This document shows, one piece after another, positions 20,260 to 30,703 of a stretch of 64,000 nucleotides of DNA (within the stretch, counting starts at the first letter, position 1; each line of letters begins with the position of its first letter). The stretch lies in the NCBI GenBank assembly GCA_947449495.1, contig CANFSB010000005.1:1-64000 (forward strand), in the 5' to 3' direction. A program made the position numbers and the translations under genes. Below the pieces are notes generated by a model that saw only the letters and a list, made by a program, of their open reading frames with translations, searched no databases and was not told the origin of the DNA. Source of the DNA: Pseudomonadota bacterium. Lineage in GTDB: Bacteria; Pseudomonadota; Gammaproteobacteria; Steroidobacterales; Steroidobacteraceae.

Positions 20260-22464
20260 TTACTGCTTGAGCCGAACGCTGCCGTTGCCGTTGCTGTTGC
20301 CGGCAGCAGGCCGTGCCGCAGGTGGCGCTGCTGCGCCGGACGTCGTGGCGACCACCAGATCGGCCAGCAGTTGAGTTGTCTGATCCAGCAGGATGTCCGG
20401 GCCCTTGGCTGCGTTGGCCACCTTGGCCGGTGCATCCTCCGCAGCCGCATCGGTCTCCGTGTCATCCAGCGCCTTGAGAGGCGGCTTGCCCTGAGTGATG
20501 CGGCGCTGGTTCTCACGCGCCAGTCGGTCTGCGTCAAGTTTGGTGCGCTCGGCGCGACGCGTGACCAGATTCAGTGATAGCGATTTTTGTTTGCGCAGGC
20601 CTTCCAGCACTGCGATATCGGCCGTCAACCACGTGTAGTCAGCGTCGGTGCCGTTGCGTGCGGCGGCAGCCTGTTGAAGCGCGGCAACGCTGGGCAAGGA
20701 GGCCGGTTGGCGCCAAGCCTGGAAGGGCACGCTTTGGATGCGATCCCAAGGCAGTGCCGCCTCTAATGAGCTCTCGCCCACATCATCCAAACTGATAGCC
20801 GAGGGCAGGGCGATGTCCGGTTCAACACCGCGATGCTGCGTGCTCTCGCCGGTAATACGATAGAACTTGCCGATGGTCACGGTGAGTTGCCCATCGACCG
20901 GACGCTGCGACCAGCGATCCAAGGGGATGAGGTTTTGCACCGTGCCTTTGCCAAAGCTGCGCTGGCCGACAATGTAGCCACGCCGGTAGTCTTGAATGGC
21001 GCCTGCGAAGATCTCTGAGGCCGATGCGCTGTAGCGATCGATGAGCACCATCAGCGGGCCATCATAGGCGGTGCCGGGAATCGGATCATCGAGCACTTCG
21101 ATGCGACCGGTGGTGTCCTTGAGTTGTACCACCGGACCCTTGTCGATGAACAAGCCGGTAAGCCCGGTGGCTTCGGGCAGATAGCCGCCACCATCGCCGC
21201 GCAGGTCGAGCACCAGGCCATCGATGCCGCCTTCTTTAGCCAGTTCGTCCAGTAGGCGCTTGGTGTCGCGCGTGGTGCTGCGATAGTCCTTGTCGCCCTG
21301 ACTTTGCGCCTGGATGTCTTGGTAGAAGCCCGGCACGCTGACCACGCCGATGCGCACCTCGCGGCCGTTGCGCTGCACGATGCGTTTTTCTTTCTTGGCT
21401 GCCTGTGCTTCAAGCGTGACCTTGCCACGCGTGAAGTCGAGGATCTTTTCTGGAGTGCCCGGAGCAGCGCCTGCCGGCAACACCTGCAAGCGCACCAGCG
21501 TGCCGTTCTTGCCGCGAATTAGTTGTACAACATCGTCTATGCGCCAGCCGATGACTTCCTGAAAAGCTCCGGTCTTGCCCTGACTGATGCCGACGATCTT
21601 ATCGCCGGCGCCAATGGTGCCTGCAACTGCCGCAGGGCCGCCGGGGATGACATTGACGATGCTCACGTAGTCGTCTGAGGCTTGCAGCGTTGCACCGATG
21701 CCCTCATAGCTGAGGCTCATCTGGATGCGATATTCCTCGGAATTGCGCGGCGAGAAGAAGCTGGAGTGTGGGTCGAAGGTGCGTGCGAACGCGTTCATGA
21801 ACGATTCGAAAATATCTTCCGGAGTGATCTGATCAACGCGCTTGAGCACACGCTCATAGCGCTTTTTGAGCACCTCTGCACTGTCTTCCCAGTTCTTGCC
21901 GGCCAGTACCAATGACAGGCCGTCGCTCTTGACACGCTTGCGCCACAGGTCATCGAGCGCAGCGGTGTTAGTGGGCCAGGGGCCCTTGGCTCGATCAAAC
22001 TCAAAGGTTTCCTGCGATGTCCAGTCGGGCTCGGTGTTGAGCAACTGCATCGCATATCGGATGCGCTCGCGGTTGCGTTGCTGGTAGCGGGCAAAAATGA
22101 GAAAGGCCGGTTCGACTTCGCCGGTATGAATCATGTCGTCGAAGCGCAGCCGGTACGCTTGGAACTCTGCAATGTCGGCGGCGGTGAAATAACTGCGCTG
22201 GCTGTCGAGCAAGTCCAGATAGCGATCGAATACCTGTGCTGACAACTCGTCGTTGATGGCGATGCGCCGGTAGTGGGCCTCTTCGAGGATGGCGCTGACG
22301 CGCCGCGCAACTTGCCGCTGCCGCTCAAGCGGTGCGACGGCACCTTGAGGCAGCGCGGTGCTGATGGCAGGGGCTCCGGACGAGCCGGCACCGACCAGAG
22401 AAAAGGCGAGGAGGCCGGCCAGCGCTAAAGCGTGCAAGGGCCGACGAAAGAGTTGCGTAGTCAA
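20260..22464 (-). CDS. prc: Tail-specific/carboxy-terminal processing protease
   Basis: PDZ plus S41 domain (VLIDRYSASASEIFAGAIQDYRRGYIVGQRSFGKGTVQ), C-terminal extension typical of Prc. Confidence 0.94.
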   Translation of the reverse strand: MTTQLFRRPLHALALAGLLAFSLVGAGSSGAPAISTALPQGAVAPLERQRQVARRVSAILEEAHYRRIAINDELSAQVFDRYLDLLDSQRSYFTAADIAEFQAYRLRFDDMIHTGEVEPAFLIFARYQQRNRERIRYAMQLLNTEPDWTSQETFEFDRAKGPWPTNTAALDDLWRKRVKSDGLSLVLAGKNWEDSAEVLKKRYERVLKRVDQITPEDIFESFMNAFARTFDPHSSFFSPRNSEEYRIQMSLSYEGIGATLQASDDYVSIVNVIPGGPAAVAGTIGAGDKIVGISQGKTGAFQEVIGWRIDDVVQLIRGKNGTLVRLQVLPAGAAPGTPEKILDFTRGKVTLEAQAAKKEKRIVQRNGREVRIGVVSVPGFYQDIQAQSQGDKDYRSTTRDTKRLLDELAKEGGIDGLVLDLRGDGGGYLPEATGLTGLFIDKGPVVQLKDTTGRIEVLDDPIPGTAYDGPLMVLIDRYSASASEIFAGAIQDYRRGYIVGQRSFGKGTVQNLIPLDRWSQRPVDGQLTVTIGKFYRITGESTQHRGVEPDIALPSAISLDDVGESSLEAALPWDRIQSVPFQAWRQPASLPSVAALQQAAAARNGTDADYTWLTADIAVLEGLRKQKSLSLNLVTRRAERTKLDADRLARENQRRITQGKPPLKALDDTETDAAAEDAPAKVANAAKGPDILLDQTTQLLADLVVATTSGAAAPPAARPAAGNSNGNGSVRLKQ

Positions 22465-22601
22465 AGTGGAACCGCCCGCGAACCTGTGGGTGAGCTAAAG
22501 TGACGGTCTCGGCTGTGGCCGTGCCGTGCTGTATCGAGGCTAGACTGCCTTGGCGGCAGGAACAAGTGCCACAGGCCAACCTTTGCAGTCAGGAGTAGAA
22601 C

Positions 22602-22880
22602 TTGCGTCCTCTGGGTATGTTGCTGGCGTTGGCATTTGGGTCTGCGGTGTGCATGACGCTAGGCTTGACTATGTCGCTAGCGGTGCTGCTGCTGGCTGCC
22701 CCGTCGCATCCGGAAATCCCGGTATTAGTCCGCACGGTGCCCTGGGGACTGGTGCTGACCACTGCTGCAGGCTTCTCGCTGCTGGGTGAACTGAAACAGC
22801 TGCCTTGGCGCCGCCGGGCCCAGCTTGCGTTGGTCGTGGTGATGGTGGCTATTGCGGTGTGGTTTACGCCAGCTGTTTGA
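22602..22880 (+). CDS. Small hydrophobic membrane protein, unknown
   Basis: About three hydrophobic segments; no family recognised. Confidence 0.6.
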   Translation: MRPLGMLLALAFGSAVCMTLGLTMSLAVLLLAAPSHPEIPVLVRTVPWGLVLTTAAGFSLLGELKQLPWRRRAQLALVVVMVAIAVWFTPAV

Positions 22881-23213
22881 TCAGCCCAGTAGCACACGGC
22901 GCAGCCCGCGCCAGGCCAGCATCAGGGCGTAGGGGCCCGCAGCCAGCAGCCAATGGGCGATAGAGCCTTGGGCCAGTTCCTTGAGGTAATCCAGAGTCAG
23001 CGCAAACGGGCCGCCGGTGGCGCCAGTCAGCGGATCACGCACATAGTCGCCAATCACAAAGTGACCGCAGACCCAGATTATCGACGGCAGCACCAACACC
23101 CCCAGGACCAAGGCCACCGCAAAGGCGCCCAGTTCGAATCCCAGCACGCTGGTGGATTTGCCCTTGCGGGCGGCTTTGGGGTCTTTTGAGATGGATTTGT
23201 TCACGCGGGGCAT
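22881..23213 (-). CDS. Small membrane protein, unknown
   Basis: MPRVNKSISKDPKAARKGKSTSVLGFELGAFAVALVLGVLVLPSIIW...; basic N-terminus, two hydrophobic segments. Confidence 0.6.
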   Translation of the reverse strand: MPRVNKSISKDPKAARKGKSTSVLGFELGAFAVALVLGVLVLPSIIWVCGHFVIGDYVRDPLTGATGGPFALTLDYLKELAQGSIAHWLLAAGPYALMLAWRGLRRVLLG

Positions 23214-23225
23214 AATAGCCGCACC

Positions 23226-24179
23226 ATGCAAAAAATCAGAACCGCTGTAATCGGAGTGGGCTACCTCGGCAGGTTCCACGCCCAAAAATATGCTGCGCTG
23301 CCACAAAGCCAGTTGGTGGGTGTGGCCGACAGCAGCCTCGCCACCTGCCAAGCGGTGGGCGCGGAGTTGGGCGTGCCGGCTTACGCCGATTACCGCCAGT
23401 TACTAGGTCAGGTCGATGCGGTGAGCATCGTTACCCAGACCCCGGCGCACTATGCGATCGCCGCGGACTTTCTGCGCGCTGGCGCGCATGTGTTGGTAGA
23501 AAAGCCGATGACCGAGACACTCGAGCAGGCTCGCTCGCTCATAGAGATCGCTGCCGCTGCCGGTCGTATCTTGCAAGTGGGTCATCTGGAGCGTTTTAAC
23601 GCGGCCATTCTGGCAGCGGAGCCGAGTTTGCACGAACCGCGCTTTCTCGAATGTCATCGCTTGGCACCCTTTCGCGAGCGCGGCACCGATGTGAACGTGG
23701 TGCTTGATCTGATGATCCACGACATCGACATACTGCAAAGCATCGTGCGTTCACCCATTGTGTCCATCGATGCAGTGGGTACCCCGGTGTTCTCTGACGA
23801 AATTGATATCGCCAACGCACGGTTGCGCTTTGCCAATGGCTGCGTGGCCAACACCACGGCCAGTCGCGTCAGCCTTAAGACGGAGCGGCGGCTGCGCGTC
23901 TTCCAGGACGATGCGTATATCTCCATCGATCTGCAGCAGAAGATCCTGACAGTCATTCGCAAGCGCACAGCCGATACGCCGCCGGGTCCGCTGCCGGTCA
24001 GCATCGAGGAGCAGAACCTTGATCAGGGCGATGCGCTTAAGGCCGAAATCGAATCATTCCTCAACTGTGTGCAGAGCGGTGCTGCGCCAGTGGTCAGTGG
24101 TGAAGATGGTTTGCAGGCCTTGGAAACAGCACTGCGCATCACCGAGCAGGTGCAGGCCGGACAGCGCGAGCGCGCATGA
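23226..24179 (+). CDS. Gfo/Idh/MocA family oxidoreductase
   Basis: AVIGVGYLGRFHAQKYAALP Rossmann motif; HVLVEKPMTETLEQA. Confidence 0.9.
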   Translation: MQKIRTAVIGVGYLGRFHAQKYAALPQSQLVGVADSSLATCQAVGAELGVPAYADYRQLLGQVDAVSIVTQTPAHYAIAADFLRAGAHVLVEKPMTETLEQARSLIEIAAAAGRILQVGHLERFNAAILAAEPSLHEPRFLECHRLAPFRERGTDVNVVLDLMIHDIDILQSIVRSPIVSIDAVGTPVFSDEIDIANARLRFANGCVANTTASRVSLKTERRLRVFQDDAYISIDLQQKILTVIRKRTADTPPGPLPVSIEEQNLDQGDALKAEIESFLNCVQSGAAPVVSGEDGLQALETALRITEQVQAGQRERA

Positions 24180-25099
24180 GCGGGGCGCCTGCACATCTGG
24201 GGTCGGGTCGTAGACCGGTGACCGTGGCGGCCACGCAGTTTGCCTGCACTTGGGATCTGGCGGCCAACCTTGATCGTGCCGAGGCCTTGGTGCGTGAGGC
24301 GGCGCGCAGTGGTGCGCAAGTGATCCTGCCGCAAGAGCTGTTTGAAACGCCGTATTTTTGCATCGAGCAGGACACGCGGCATCTGCGTCTGGCCACGTCT
24401 GTGCTGGGGAACGCGGCCGTGCAGCGCTTTATGAAGCTGGCTGCCGAACTGCAGGTTGTCGTGCCGGTGAGTTTTTTCGAGCACGCTGGTCAGGCCTATT
24501 TCAATACCGTTGCCGTCATCGACGCCGATGGCAGTCTGCTGGGCTGCTATCGCAAATCGCACATTCCCAATGGCCCTGGCTATCAGGAAAAGACTTACTT
24601 CAGTCCAGGCGATACAGGCTTTCGGGTGTGGGACACGCGCTATGGACGCATCGGTGTGGGCATTTGCTGGGATCAGTGGTTTCCAGAATGCGCACGCGCG
24701 ATGGCACTACAGGGCGCAGAGCTGCTGTTGTACCCGACTGCCATCGGCAGTGAGCCGCCGCCGGCAGTGCCGGTGTTGTCACGCGACCATTGGCAGCGTG
24801 TGCAGCAGGGGCATGCGGCAGCCAATCTGGTGCCGTTGATCGCATCCAACCGTCATGGGCTAGAGCGTTCACTGCAAGACCCGCAGGGTCTCTACATCAA
24901 CTTCTATGGCTCATCGTTCATCACCGACGCTCAGGGTGCCAAGCTTGCCGAGGCCCCCGAAGATGCTGATGCGGTGCTGCTAGCTGAGCTTGATCTGCAG
25001 GCCTGTTCGCGCCTGCGCGACAACTGGTTTGTGTTTCGTGATCGCCGGCCCGAGCTTTATGGCTCGTTGTTGACCTTTGATGGTGACGGCACTGCCTGA
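24176..25099 (+). CDS. aguB: N-carbamoylputrescine amidase-like carbon-nitrogen hydrolase
   Basis: LPQELFETPYFC, YRKSHIPNGPGYQEKTYFSPGDTGF, GVGICWDQWFPECARAMALQGAELLLYPTAIGSEP. Confidence 0.88.
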   Translation: MSGAPAHLGSGRRPVTVAATQFACTWDLAANLDRAEALVREAARSGAQVILPQELFETPYFCIEQDTRHLRLATSVLGNAAVQRFMKLAAELQVVVPVSFFEHAGQAYFNTVAVIDADGSLLGCYRKSHIPNGPGYQEKTYFSPGDTGFRVWDTRYGRIGVGICWDQWFPECARAMALQGAELLLYPTAIGSEPPPAVPVLSRDHWQRVQQGHAAANLVPLIASNRHGLERSLQDPQGLYINFYGSSFITDAQGAKLAEAPEDADAVLLAELDLQACSRLRDNWFVFRDRRPELYGSLLTFDGDGTA

Positions 25100-26952
25100 G
25101 CAGCACGCAGTTGCAGCGGATTTGTACCGCTGTCATCGCTGTAGAGCTGCTCCACCAAGTCCGCGCGCCGTTGCAGCACGGCAGCGCAGTTTAGCGAGCC
25201 CTTGTCGGTGGCTTCGCCAGTATCCACCGTGGGTATTTCGGTCATCAAATAGGCGCGTGTAATGCGCGTGGCACTACCGGTGGCGGCATTGGCCAGCGTG
25301 TTTAAATGTTGTTGCAGTCTCTCAAGCAGCAGCGGATGAGACAGCACCTGCTGCAGCGGTGCATCTGCCGCAAGCTCGCTGCACAATTGACGGCAGGCGG
25401 CAATATCCGGAAACACCAAAGCGCCCAGCTCAGCTCGGTTAAGACCGGTTAGCACCACATCGCGTACCAGCGGCGCGCAGTGCAATACAACCTTGGATCG
25501 CAAAGGGCCTGCACTGACCCAGGTGCCGCTGGAGAGCTTGAAGTCTTCGGTGATGCGCCCGTCAAACAGCAAGCCGCGTGACGGATCGCTTTCATCGATG
25601 AACTTCACTGCATCGCCAGTGCAGTAGTAGCCCTCGTCATCAAACGCCTTGGCAGTAAGTTGAGGCGCGCGCCAATAGCCCGGCGTCACACTGGGGCCGC
25701 GCACCCGCGCTTCAAACTTGCCACCGATCGGTACCATCTTGAAATCGATGCCTGCTACCGGTGTGCCTATACCGCCAGAACTGCCGCCTATGAAGTTGGC
25801 AAACGTAGCCGACGGAGCGGTCTCGGTGCAGCCCAAGCCGGTGATCATTGCGATGCGCTCTCCAACGGCCTCACTAGCCAGTTGATCCAAGCTGTCCCAG
25901 ATGTGCTGCGACAGACCCGCGCCGGCATAGAACATGAATTGCAGACGGCTGAAAAAGTGTTTGGCCAGCGCAGTGTCGGCCTGTAATGCGTGCACCAGAG
26001 ACTCGAATCCCTTGGGTACATTCAGATACACCGTGGGGGCAATGTCCCGCAGGTTGGCAATGCTGCGTTCGAACAGTCCGGGTACCGGCTTGCCGTCGTC
26101 GATGTATAGAGTGCCGCCGTTGTAGAGCGCAAAACCCAGATTGTGATTGCCGCCGAAAGTGTGGTTCCACGGCAGCCAGTCGACAATTACCGGTGGCGGT
26201 TCGGCTAACGACGGCAGCGCCTGCAAACCCATTTGCTGGTTCGAACACAGCATGCGGTGCGTGTTGATCACGCCTTTGGGCATGCCGGTTGAGCCCGATG
26301 AAAACAGGAACTTTGCAATAGTGTCCGGGCCTACAGCTTCGTAGGCCGCTTGCACAGCCGGGTCATTGCGCTCTTGTAGCAAAGACTCGAACAGCGTGAC
26401 TTGCAGATCTGGCAGTGCGTTGCGCGTTACGACGATTTCCGTACCGGCGGCCACCACCTCGCGCAGCGCGCGGGCATAGCGTTGGCCATCAGCGGCAAAT
26501 ACCAATCCCGGGGTGAGCGCTTCAAGCACATAGCGCAACTTGGTGGGCTCACCTTGCACCAAGGAGTACGCAGGTGAGATGGGCGCAAAGGCGATGCCCA
26601 CATGCTGCGCAGCCAGCCCCAGCAGTGCATTCTCCAAATCGTTGTCGGAGAGAATGGCCAGTGGCCGCTCAGCCGACAGACCACGTTGCAGCAGCGCAGC
26701 GGCGATGCGCTGCACGCTGTCCAGCACTTGCGCGTAGCTGAGCCTGCGCCACGCGCCGGTGCTGTCACGCTGTGCCAGAAACGTGCGCTCTGGCGCCACC
26801 GCAGCCCAGTGCCGCAGCCGATCGGTAACCCGCGCGGGGTAATCGGCTAAGGGTTGCGTTGAGCGCAGGACAATGCTGCCGTCGGTCCTGGCCTCACAAG
26901 TGAAGTTGGACGGCCCCAGGGACAGTGCGCGGATCGGTGCGTTTGGCATCAT
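25057..26952 (-). CDS. AMP-dependent acyl-CoA synthetase, feruloyl-CoA synthase-like
   Basis: FLFSSGSTGMPKGVINTHRM; TGLGCTETAPSATFANF; GYYCTGDAVKF; N-terminus resembles the Fcs family. Confidence 0.82.
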   Translation of the reverse strand: MMPNAPIRALSLGPSNFTCEARTDGSIVLRSTQPLADYPARVTDRLRHWAAVAPERTFLAQRDSTGAWRRLSYAQVLDSVQRIAAALLQRGLSAERPLAILSDNDLENALLGLAAQHVGIAFAPISPAYSLVQGEPTKLRYVLEALTPGLVFAADGQRYARALREVVAAGTEIVVTRNALPDLQVTLFESLLQERNDPAVQAAYEAVGPDTIAKFLFSSGSTGMPKGVINTHRMLCSNQQMGLQALPSLAEPPPVIVDWLPWNHTFGGNHNLGFALYNGGTLYIDDGKPVPGLFERSIANLRDIAPTVYLNVPKGFESLVHALQADTALAKHFFSRLQFMFYAGAGLSQHIWDSLDQLASEAVGERIAMITGLGCTETAPSATFANFIGGSSGGIGTPVAGIDFKMVPIGGKFEARVRGPSVTPGYWRAPQLTAKAFDDEGYYCTGDAVKFIDESDPSRGLLFDGRITEDFKLSSGTWVSAGPLRSKVVLHCAPLVRDVVLTGLNRAELGALVFPDIAACRQLCSELAADAPLQQVLSHPLLLERLQQHLNTLANAATGSATRITRAYLMTEIPTVDTGEATDKGSLNCAAVLQRRADLVEQLYSDDSGTNPLQLRAAQAVPSPSKVNNEP

Positions 26953-26990
26953 GGCGGTGGCCGTCTAGTCAGGATGTTGTGGAGTTCAGC

Positions 26991-27467
26991 GTGGCAGTCA
27001 AAGTCTTGATGGTGTGTCTGGGCAATATCTGTCGGTCACCGACAGCCGAGGCGGTGCTGCGAGCTTTAGCCGCGCGCCGGGTTCCGCCATTAGAGCTGAT
27101 AGTTGATTCGGCTGGTACGGGGGCTTATCACCTGGGTGAACCACCGGATTCTCGCAGTCAGGCAGCCGCGGCGTGCCGCGGCTACGACCTATCGGGCTTG
27201 CGAGCCCGGCAGGTGCGAGCCAGTGACTTTGAGGAGTTTGATCTGTTGCTGGCAATGGACAAGGCCAACTGGTCTGAGTTGCAGCTGCTGGCTCCGCCGC
27301 AGCGGCGGGACCGCGTGCGGCTGTTTCTGGACTATGCCCCCGGATCGGAACACCGCGAGGTGCCCGACCCGTATTACGGCGGGCCTGACGGCTTCGAGCA
27401 GGTGCTCGATCTGGCCGAACAGGCTGCCCAAGGCGTTTTAGACGCGCTCACCGCCCGCGGGAGGTGA
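26991..27467 (+). CDS. Low molecular weight protein-tyrosine phosphatase
   Basis: [17 protein letters not shown] (C-x5-R-S) and [18 protein letters not shown] start. Confidence 0.93.
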   Translation: MAVKVLMVCLGNICRSPTAEAVLRALAARRVPPLELIVDSAGTGAYHLGEPPDSRSQAAAACRGYDLSGLRARQVRASDFEEFDLLLAMDKANWSELQLLAPPQRRDRVRLFLDYAPGSEHREVPDPYYGGPDGFEQVLDLAEQAAQGVLDALTARGR

Positions 27468-30263
27468 AGTCGACGCGGTGACAGGCGCCGGCGCAGCGGC
27501 CGGATCTGCCACTGGGTCCACCGGCACCACCACCGGTTCCGGTGCCGGCTCAACAGCAACGGGCGGCGCCGCAGCGACGGCCACCGGGTCGATGACTGCA
27601 GCCACCACAGCCTGCACCTGCTCGGCGGCGGGTACGGCAGCGGCTTCGGCCGCGGTCACTACCGCAGCGGCCATGGGTGACACAGCCTGTGCCGGTTCGA
27701 CGACAGCAGCCAACAGCTCTGCCACCTGGGTGGGGGCCGGTTCGTTAACGACTACTTCAGCAGCTGGCGGTGCCACGACCTGGATCGGAGCGGGTTCCAC
27801 AGCCGGTGGGGCTGACGACCATGACAATTGCACCTGCTGCGGATCGCGCAGCAGCGGCAGCGGGACATCACCCTCGGGAGCCTGCAGCGCAAACATCGGC
27901 GCCTCGATTTCACCCTCAGTTGAACTGCTGCCTTCCTCGCCCGTTACGCCGGCGGCATCGCGGTCACGACCTGCACCACCGCGACGGCGACGACGGCCAC
28001 CACGACGTGAACGACGGGGGCCTTCGCCCTCGGCGCGTGCTTCGTTCTCACCTGCCTCGGCAGTGGCTGCGGCACCGACCATCACGGCCGAGCCTGCAAC
28101 GGTTGCTGCAGCCACGACACCGGCGTTACTGCCGGCGTCGGCGAAGTTACCGTCGGGCTGACGCGGCGCGCGCGGCGCGCGCGGTTCACGCGGCTCGCGC
28201 GGCTCACGGCCTTCGCCACCTTCGCGCGGCGCACCATCACGCCCCCCACGACTGCGGCCACGGCCACGACCGCCGCCCGTGCCTTCTGTAGCGGCAGCCG
28301 GAGCGGCTACCACCGGGGCTGCTGCACGCTCGGCAGCGGCGCCGGCTTCGCGCAGCTCATCGCTGCGACCGTCACGATCCCGGCTGCGGCCGTCACGACC
28401 GCCACGGCCATCACGTCCACCACGGCCACCGCGCCCGTCGCGACCACCGCGTCCGCCGCGATCATCACGACCGCCACGACCACCGCGCTCGCGGCCGCCG
28501 GTGCGATCACCGTCGCTCTTGTCTGTTGCGGCAGGCTGCTCATCACCCACCACAAAGCGCTTAATGCGCGACCACAGCGACGGCATCGGTGCCGTGGCTG
28601 CTGCCGGTGCCGTCGCCGCGGCCACAGCCTGCGTCTCACGCGGGGCCGGGGCGGGCGGTGCGGCAGTGGCCGGCATGATCGGTGCTACTGCAGCCACCGG
28701 TGCAATGGGCTTTTTGATCTGCATCGCCGGGTCCAGTACTTCCGGTGCCGTTGGCATGCGGTAGCTGGGCATCGCGTTCTCGGCCAGTCCTGCTTCGTCA
28801 TCGCGCACACGGCGGATGCTGTAATCGGGTGTGTCGATGTCCGGATTGGGGACGACGTACACCTCGATATGACTGCGCACTTGCAGATCATGCAGCGCAT
28901 CGCGCTTTTCGTTCATCAGGTAAGTGGCTACCGGCACCGGTACCTGCACGATCAATCGCGACGTGCGGTCCTTGCGGGCATCCTCGCTGACCAAACGCAG
29001 GATCGACAGCGCCATCGATTCAACACTGCGGATGCTGCCTATGCCGTTGCAGCGCGGGCAGCTGAGGTGGCTGGATTCGCCCAAGCTCGGGCGCAGCCGC
29101 TGGCGCGACATTTCCAGCAGACCAAAGCGCGACAAGCGACCGATCTGAATGCGTGCACGGTCCATTTTCATGGCTTCGCGCAGACGCTCTTCGACATCAC
29201 GCTGGTTCTTGCTCGACTCCATGTCGATGAAGTCGATGACGATCAGTCCACCAATGTCGCGGATACGCAGTTGGCGGGCGATTTCGTCGGCAGCTTCCAA
29301 ATTGGTGTTGGTCGCAGTGGTCTCGATGTCACCGCCGCGTGTGGCACGCGCGGAGTTGATGTCGATCGACACCAGCGCCTCGGTGTAGTCGATGACCAGG
29401 CTGCCGCCTGACGGCAGCTGCACTTTATGCGCATAGGCCGATTCGATCTGGTTCTCGATCTGGAAACGCGTGAACAGCGGCGTGTCGTCGGTGTACAGCT
29501 TGAGCTGGCGCAGTGCCTCTGGCGGCATGAAGCGCTGCATGTATTCCTGCGCCTTCTGATAGGCAGCCGTGTCGTCGACCAGAATCTCGCCGATGTCATC
29601 GGTGAGGTAGTCGCGCATCGCGCGCGTGACCGCATCGCTCTCCTGATAAACCAGGAAGGGCGCGGGACGCGAGTTGATTGCCTCGGCAATGGCATCCCAC
29701 TGCGTACGCAGGTTGTCCAAGTCCCACTGCAGTTCTGGAGCACTACGGCCGACGCCGGCGGTGCGGATGATGGCGCCCATGCCCTCGGGGATCTGCAGCT
29801 GCGCCATGGTCTCGCGCATCTGATCGCGGTCTTCACCTTCGATGCGACGCGACACGCCACCGGCGCGCGGATTGTTGGGCATCAGCACCAGGAAACGGCC
29901 GGCCATGCTGATGAAGGTGGTCAGGGCGGCGCCCTTGTTACCACGCTCTTCCTTCTCGACCTGCACCACGATTTCCTGGCCTTCAGTGACCAGTTCGCGG
30001 ATCGGGCGGTTGGCGGCCACCCCGGGACGGAAGTATTCCTTGGCGATTTCCTTCAGCGGCAAAAAGCCGTGACGGGCAGCACCATAGTCGACGAACGCCG
30101 CCTCAAGCGACGGTTCGACGCGCGCAATGCGCGCTTTGTAGATGTTGGCCTTCTTCTGTTCCCGGGAGGGAATCTCAATACTGAGGTCGTAGAGTTTCTG
30201 ACCATCGACGAGGGCGACGCGCAGTTCTTCCTGCTGGGTCGCGTTGACGAGCATTCTTTTCAT
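27438..30263 (-). CDS. rne: Ribonuclease E
   Basis: [103 protein letters not shown]; low-complexity C-terminal half. Confidence 0.97.
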   Translation of the reverse strand: MKRMLVNATQQEELRVALVDGQKLYDLSIEIPSREQKKANIYKARIARVEPSLEAAFVDYGAARHGFLPLKEIAKEYFRPGVAANRPIRELVTEGQEIVVQVEKEERGNKGAALTTFISMAGRFLVLMPNNPRAGGVSRRIEGEDRDQMRETMAQLQIPEGMGAIIRTAGVGRSAPELQWDLDNLRTQWDAIAEAINSRPAPFLVYQESDAVTRAMRDYLTDDIGEILVDDTAAYQKAQEYMQRFMPPEALRQLKLYTDDTPLFTRFQIENQIESAYAHKVQLPSGGSLVIDYTEALVSIDINSARATRGGDIETTATNTNLEAADEIARQLRIRDIGGLIVIDFIDMESSKNQRDVEERLREAMKMDRARIQIGRLSRFGLLEMSRQRLRPSLGESSHLSCPRCNGIGSIRSVESMALSILRLVSEDARKDRTSRLIVQVPVPVATYLMNEKRDALHDLQVRSHIEVYVVPNPDIDTPDYSIRRVRDDEAGLAENAMPSYRMPTAPEVLDPAMQIKKPIAPVAAVAPIMPATAAPPAPAPRETQAVAAATAPAAATAPMPSLWSRIKRFVVGDEQPAATDKSDGDRTGGRERGGRGGRDDRGGRGGRDGRGGRGGRDGRGGRDGRSRDRDGRSDELREAGAAAERAAAPVVAAPAAATEGTGGGRGRGRSRGGRDGAPREGGEGREPREPREPRAPRAPRQPDGNFADAGSNAGVVAAATVAGSAVMVGAAATAEAGENEARAEGEGPRRSRRGGRRRRRGGAGRDRDAAGVTGEEGSSSTEGEIEAPMFALQAPEGDVPLPLLRDPQQVQLSWSSAPPAVEPAPIQVVAPPAAEVVVNEPAPTQVAELLAAVVEPAQAVSPMAAAVVTAAEAAAVPAAEQVQAVVAAVIDPVAVAAAPPVAVEPAPEPVVVPVDPVADPAAAPAPVTASTSPPAGGERV
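28395..28500 (-). repeat. In-frame GGRGGRDGR-type repeat tract in RNase E C-terminal region
   Basis: [50 protein letters not shown]. Confidence 0.85.
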
Positions 30264-30305
30264 GTGTCCCGCTCAAACTGGTTTGAGGGGCCGACGAGGG
30301 GAGGA

Positions 30306-30323
30306 TGCACGCGTCAGCGTGCA
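30306..30323 (-). promoter_or_regulatory. Hairpin in rne 5' leader (TGCACGC-GTCA-GCGTGCA)
   Basis: Perfect 7-bp inverted repeat ~45 nt upstream of the rne start codon. Confidence 0.4.
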
Positions 30324-30703
30324 CAGCAATGAGCCGTGGCGGGCAGCAGAGGGCCGTCAGCAAAGCCGACAGGCGGGTTACGAGCGCAATAAATAATGCG
30401 AGCACTGCGTAGGGGAGTGATCACGCCGCCGCGGGGCAACGTGCCAGCAACCTTATAATTGTCTGCTGACCGACGGGCGCGCTCCACTTCAGCAGCCCGG
30501 CTGTCGGGCGTGTATCGTGGGGCGTTGCGACCTGATCGGCCGTACGATGACTCCGTTACCCGAAGCCAACTAAAGTGCGGCATTTGCCGCGGTTGTTTTT
30601 GGAGCGAGTCGAGCCGGATGCCCTCTTAAAGGCAGCTGGAACACGACACGCAACGTCCCGAGTATACGCTCGCACTATTGGTAAACAAGGCCTTACGCCA
30701 CAA

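Noticed and set aside
28380-28510. Short-period repeats that could be mistaken for a CRISPR or minisatellite array
   Set aside because: Codon-level RGG-type repeats in the rne frame; no spacer/repeat architecture and no cas genes.
27478-28764. Plus-strand Gly/Ala/Thr-rich and Arg-rich ORFs opposite rne
   Set aside because: Reverse-strand readings of the low-complexity RNase E tail, not independent genes.
30575-30703. 43-aa N-terminal extension of rluC
   Set aside because: Family-like sequence starts at MTEDTSIAAPARPARTAVRTVTV; upstream part is probably leader.
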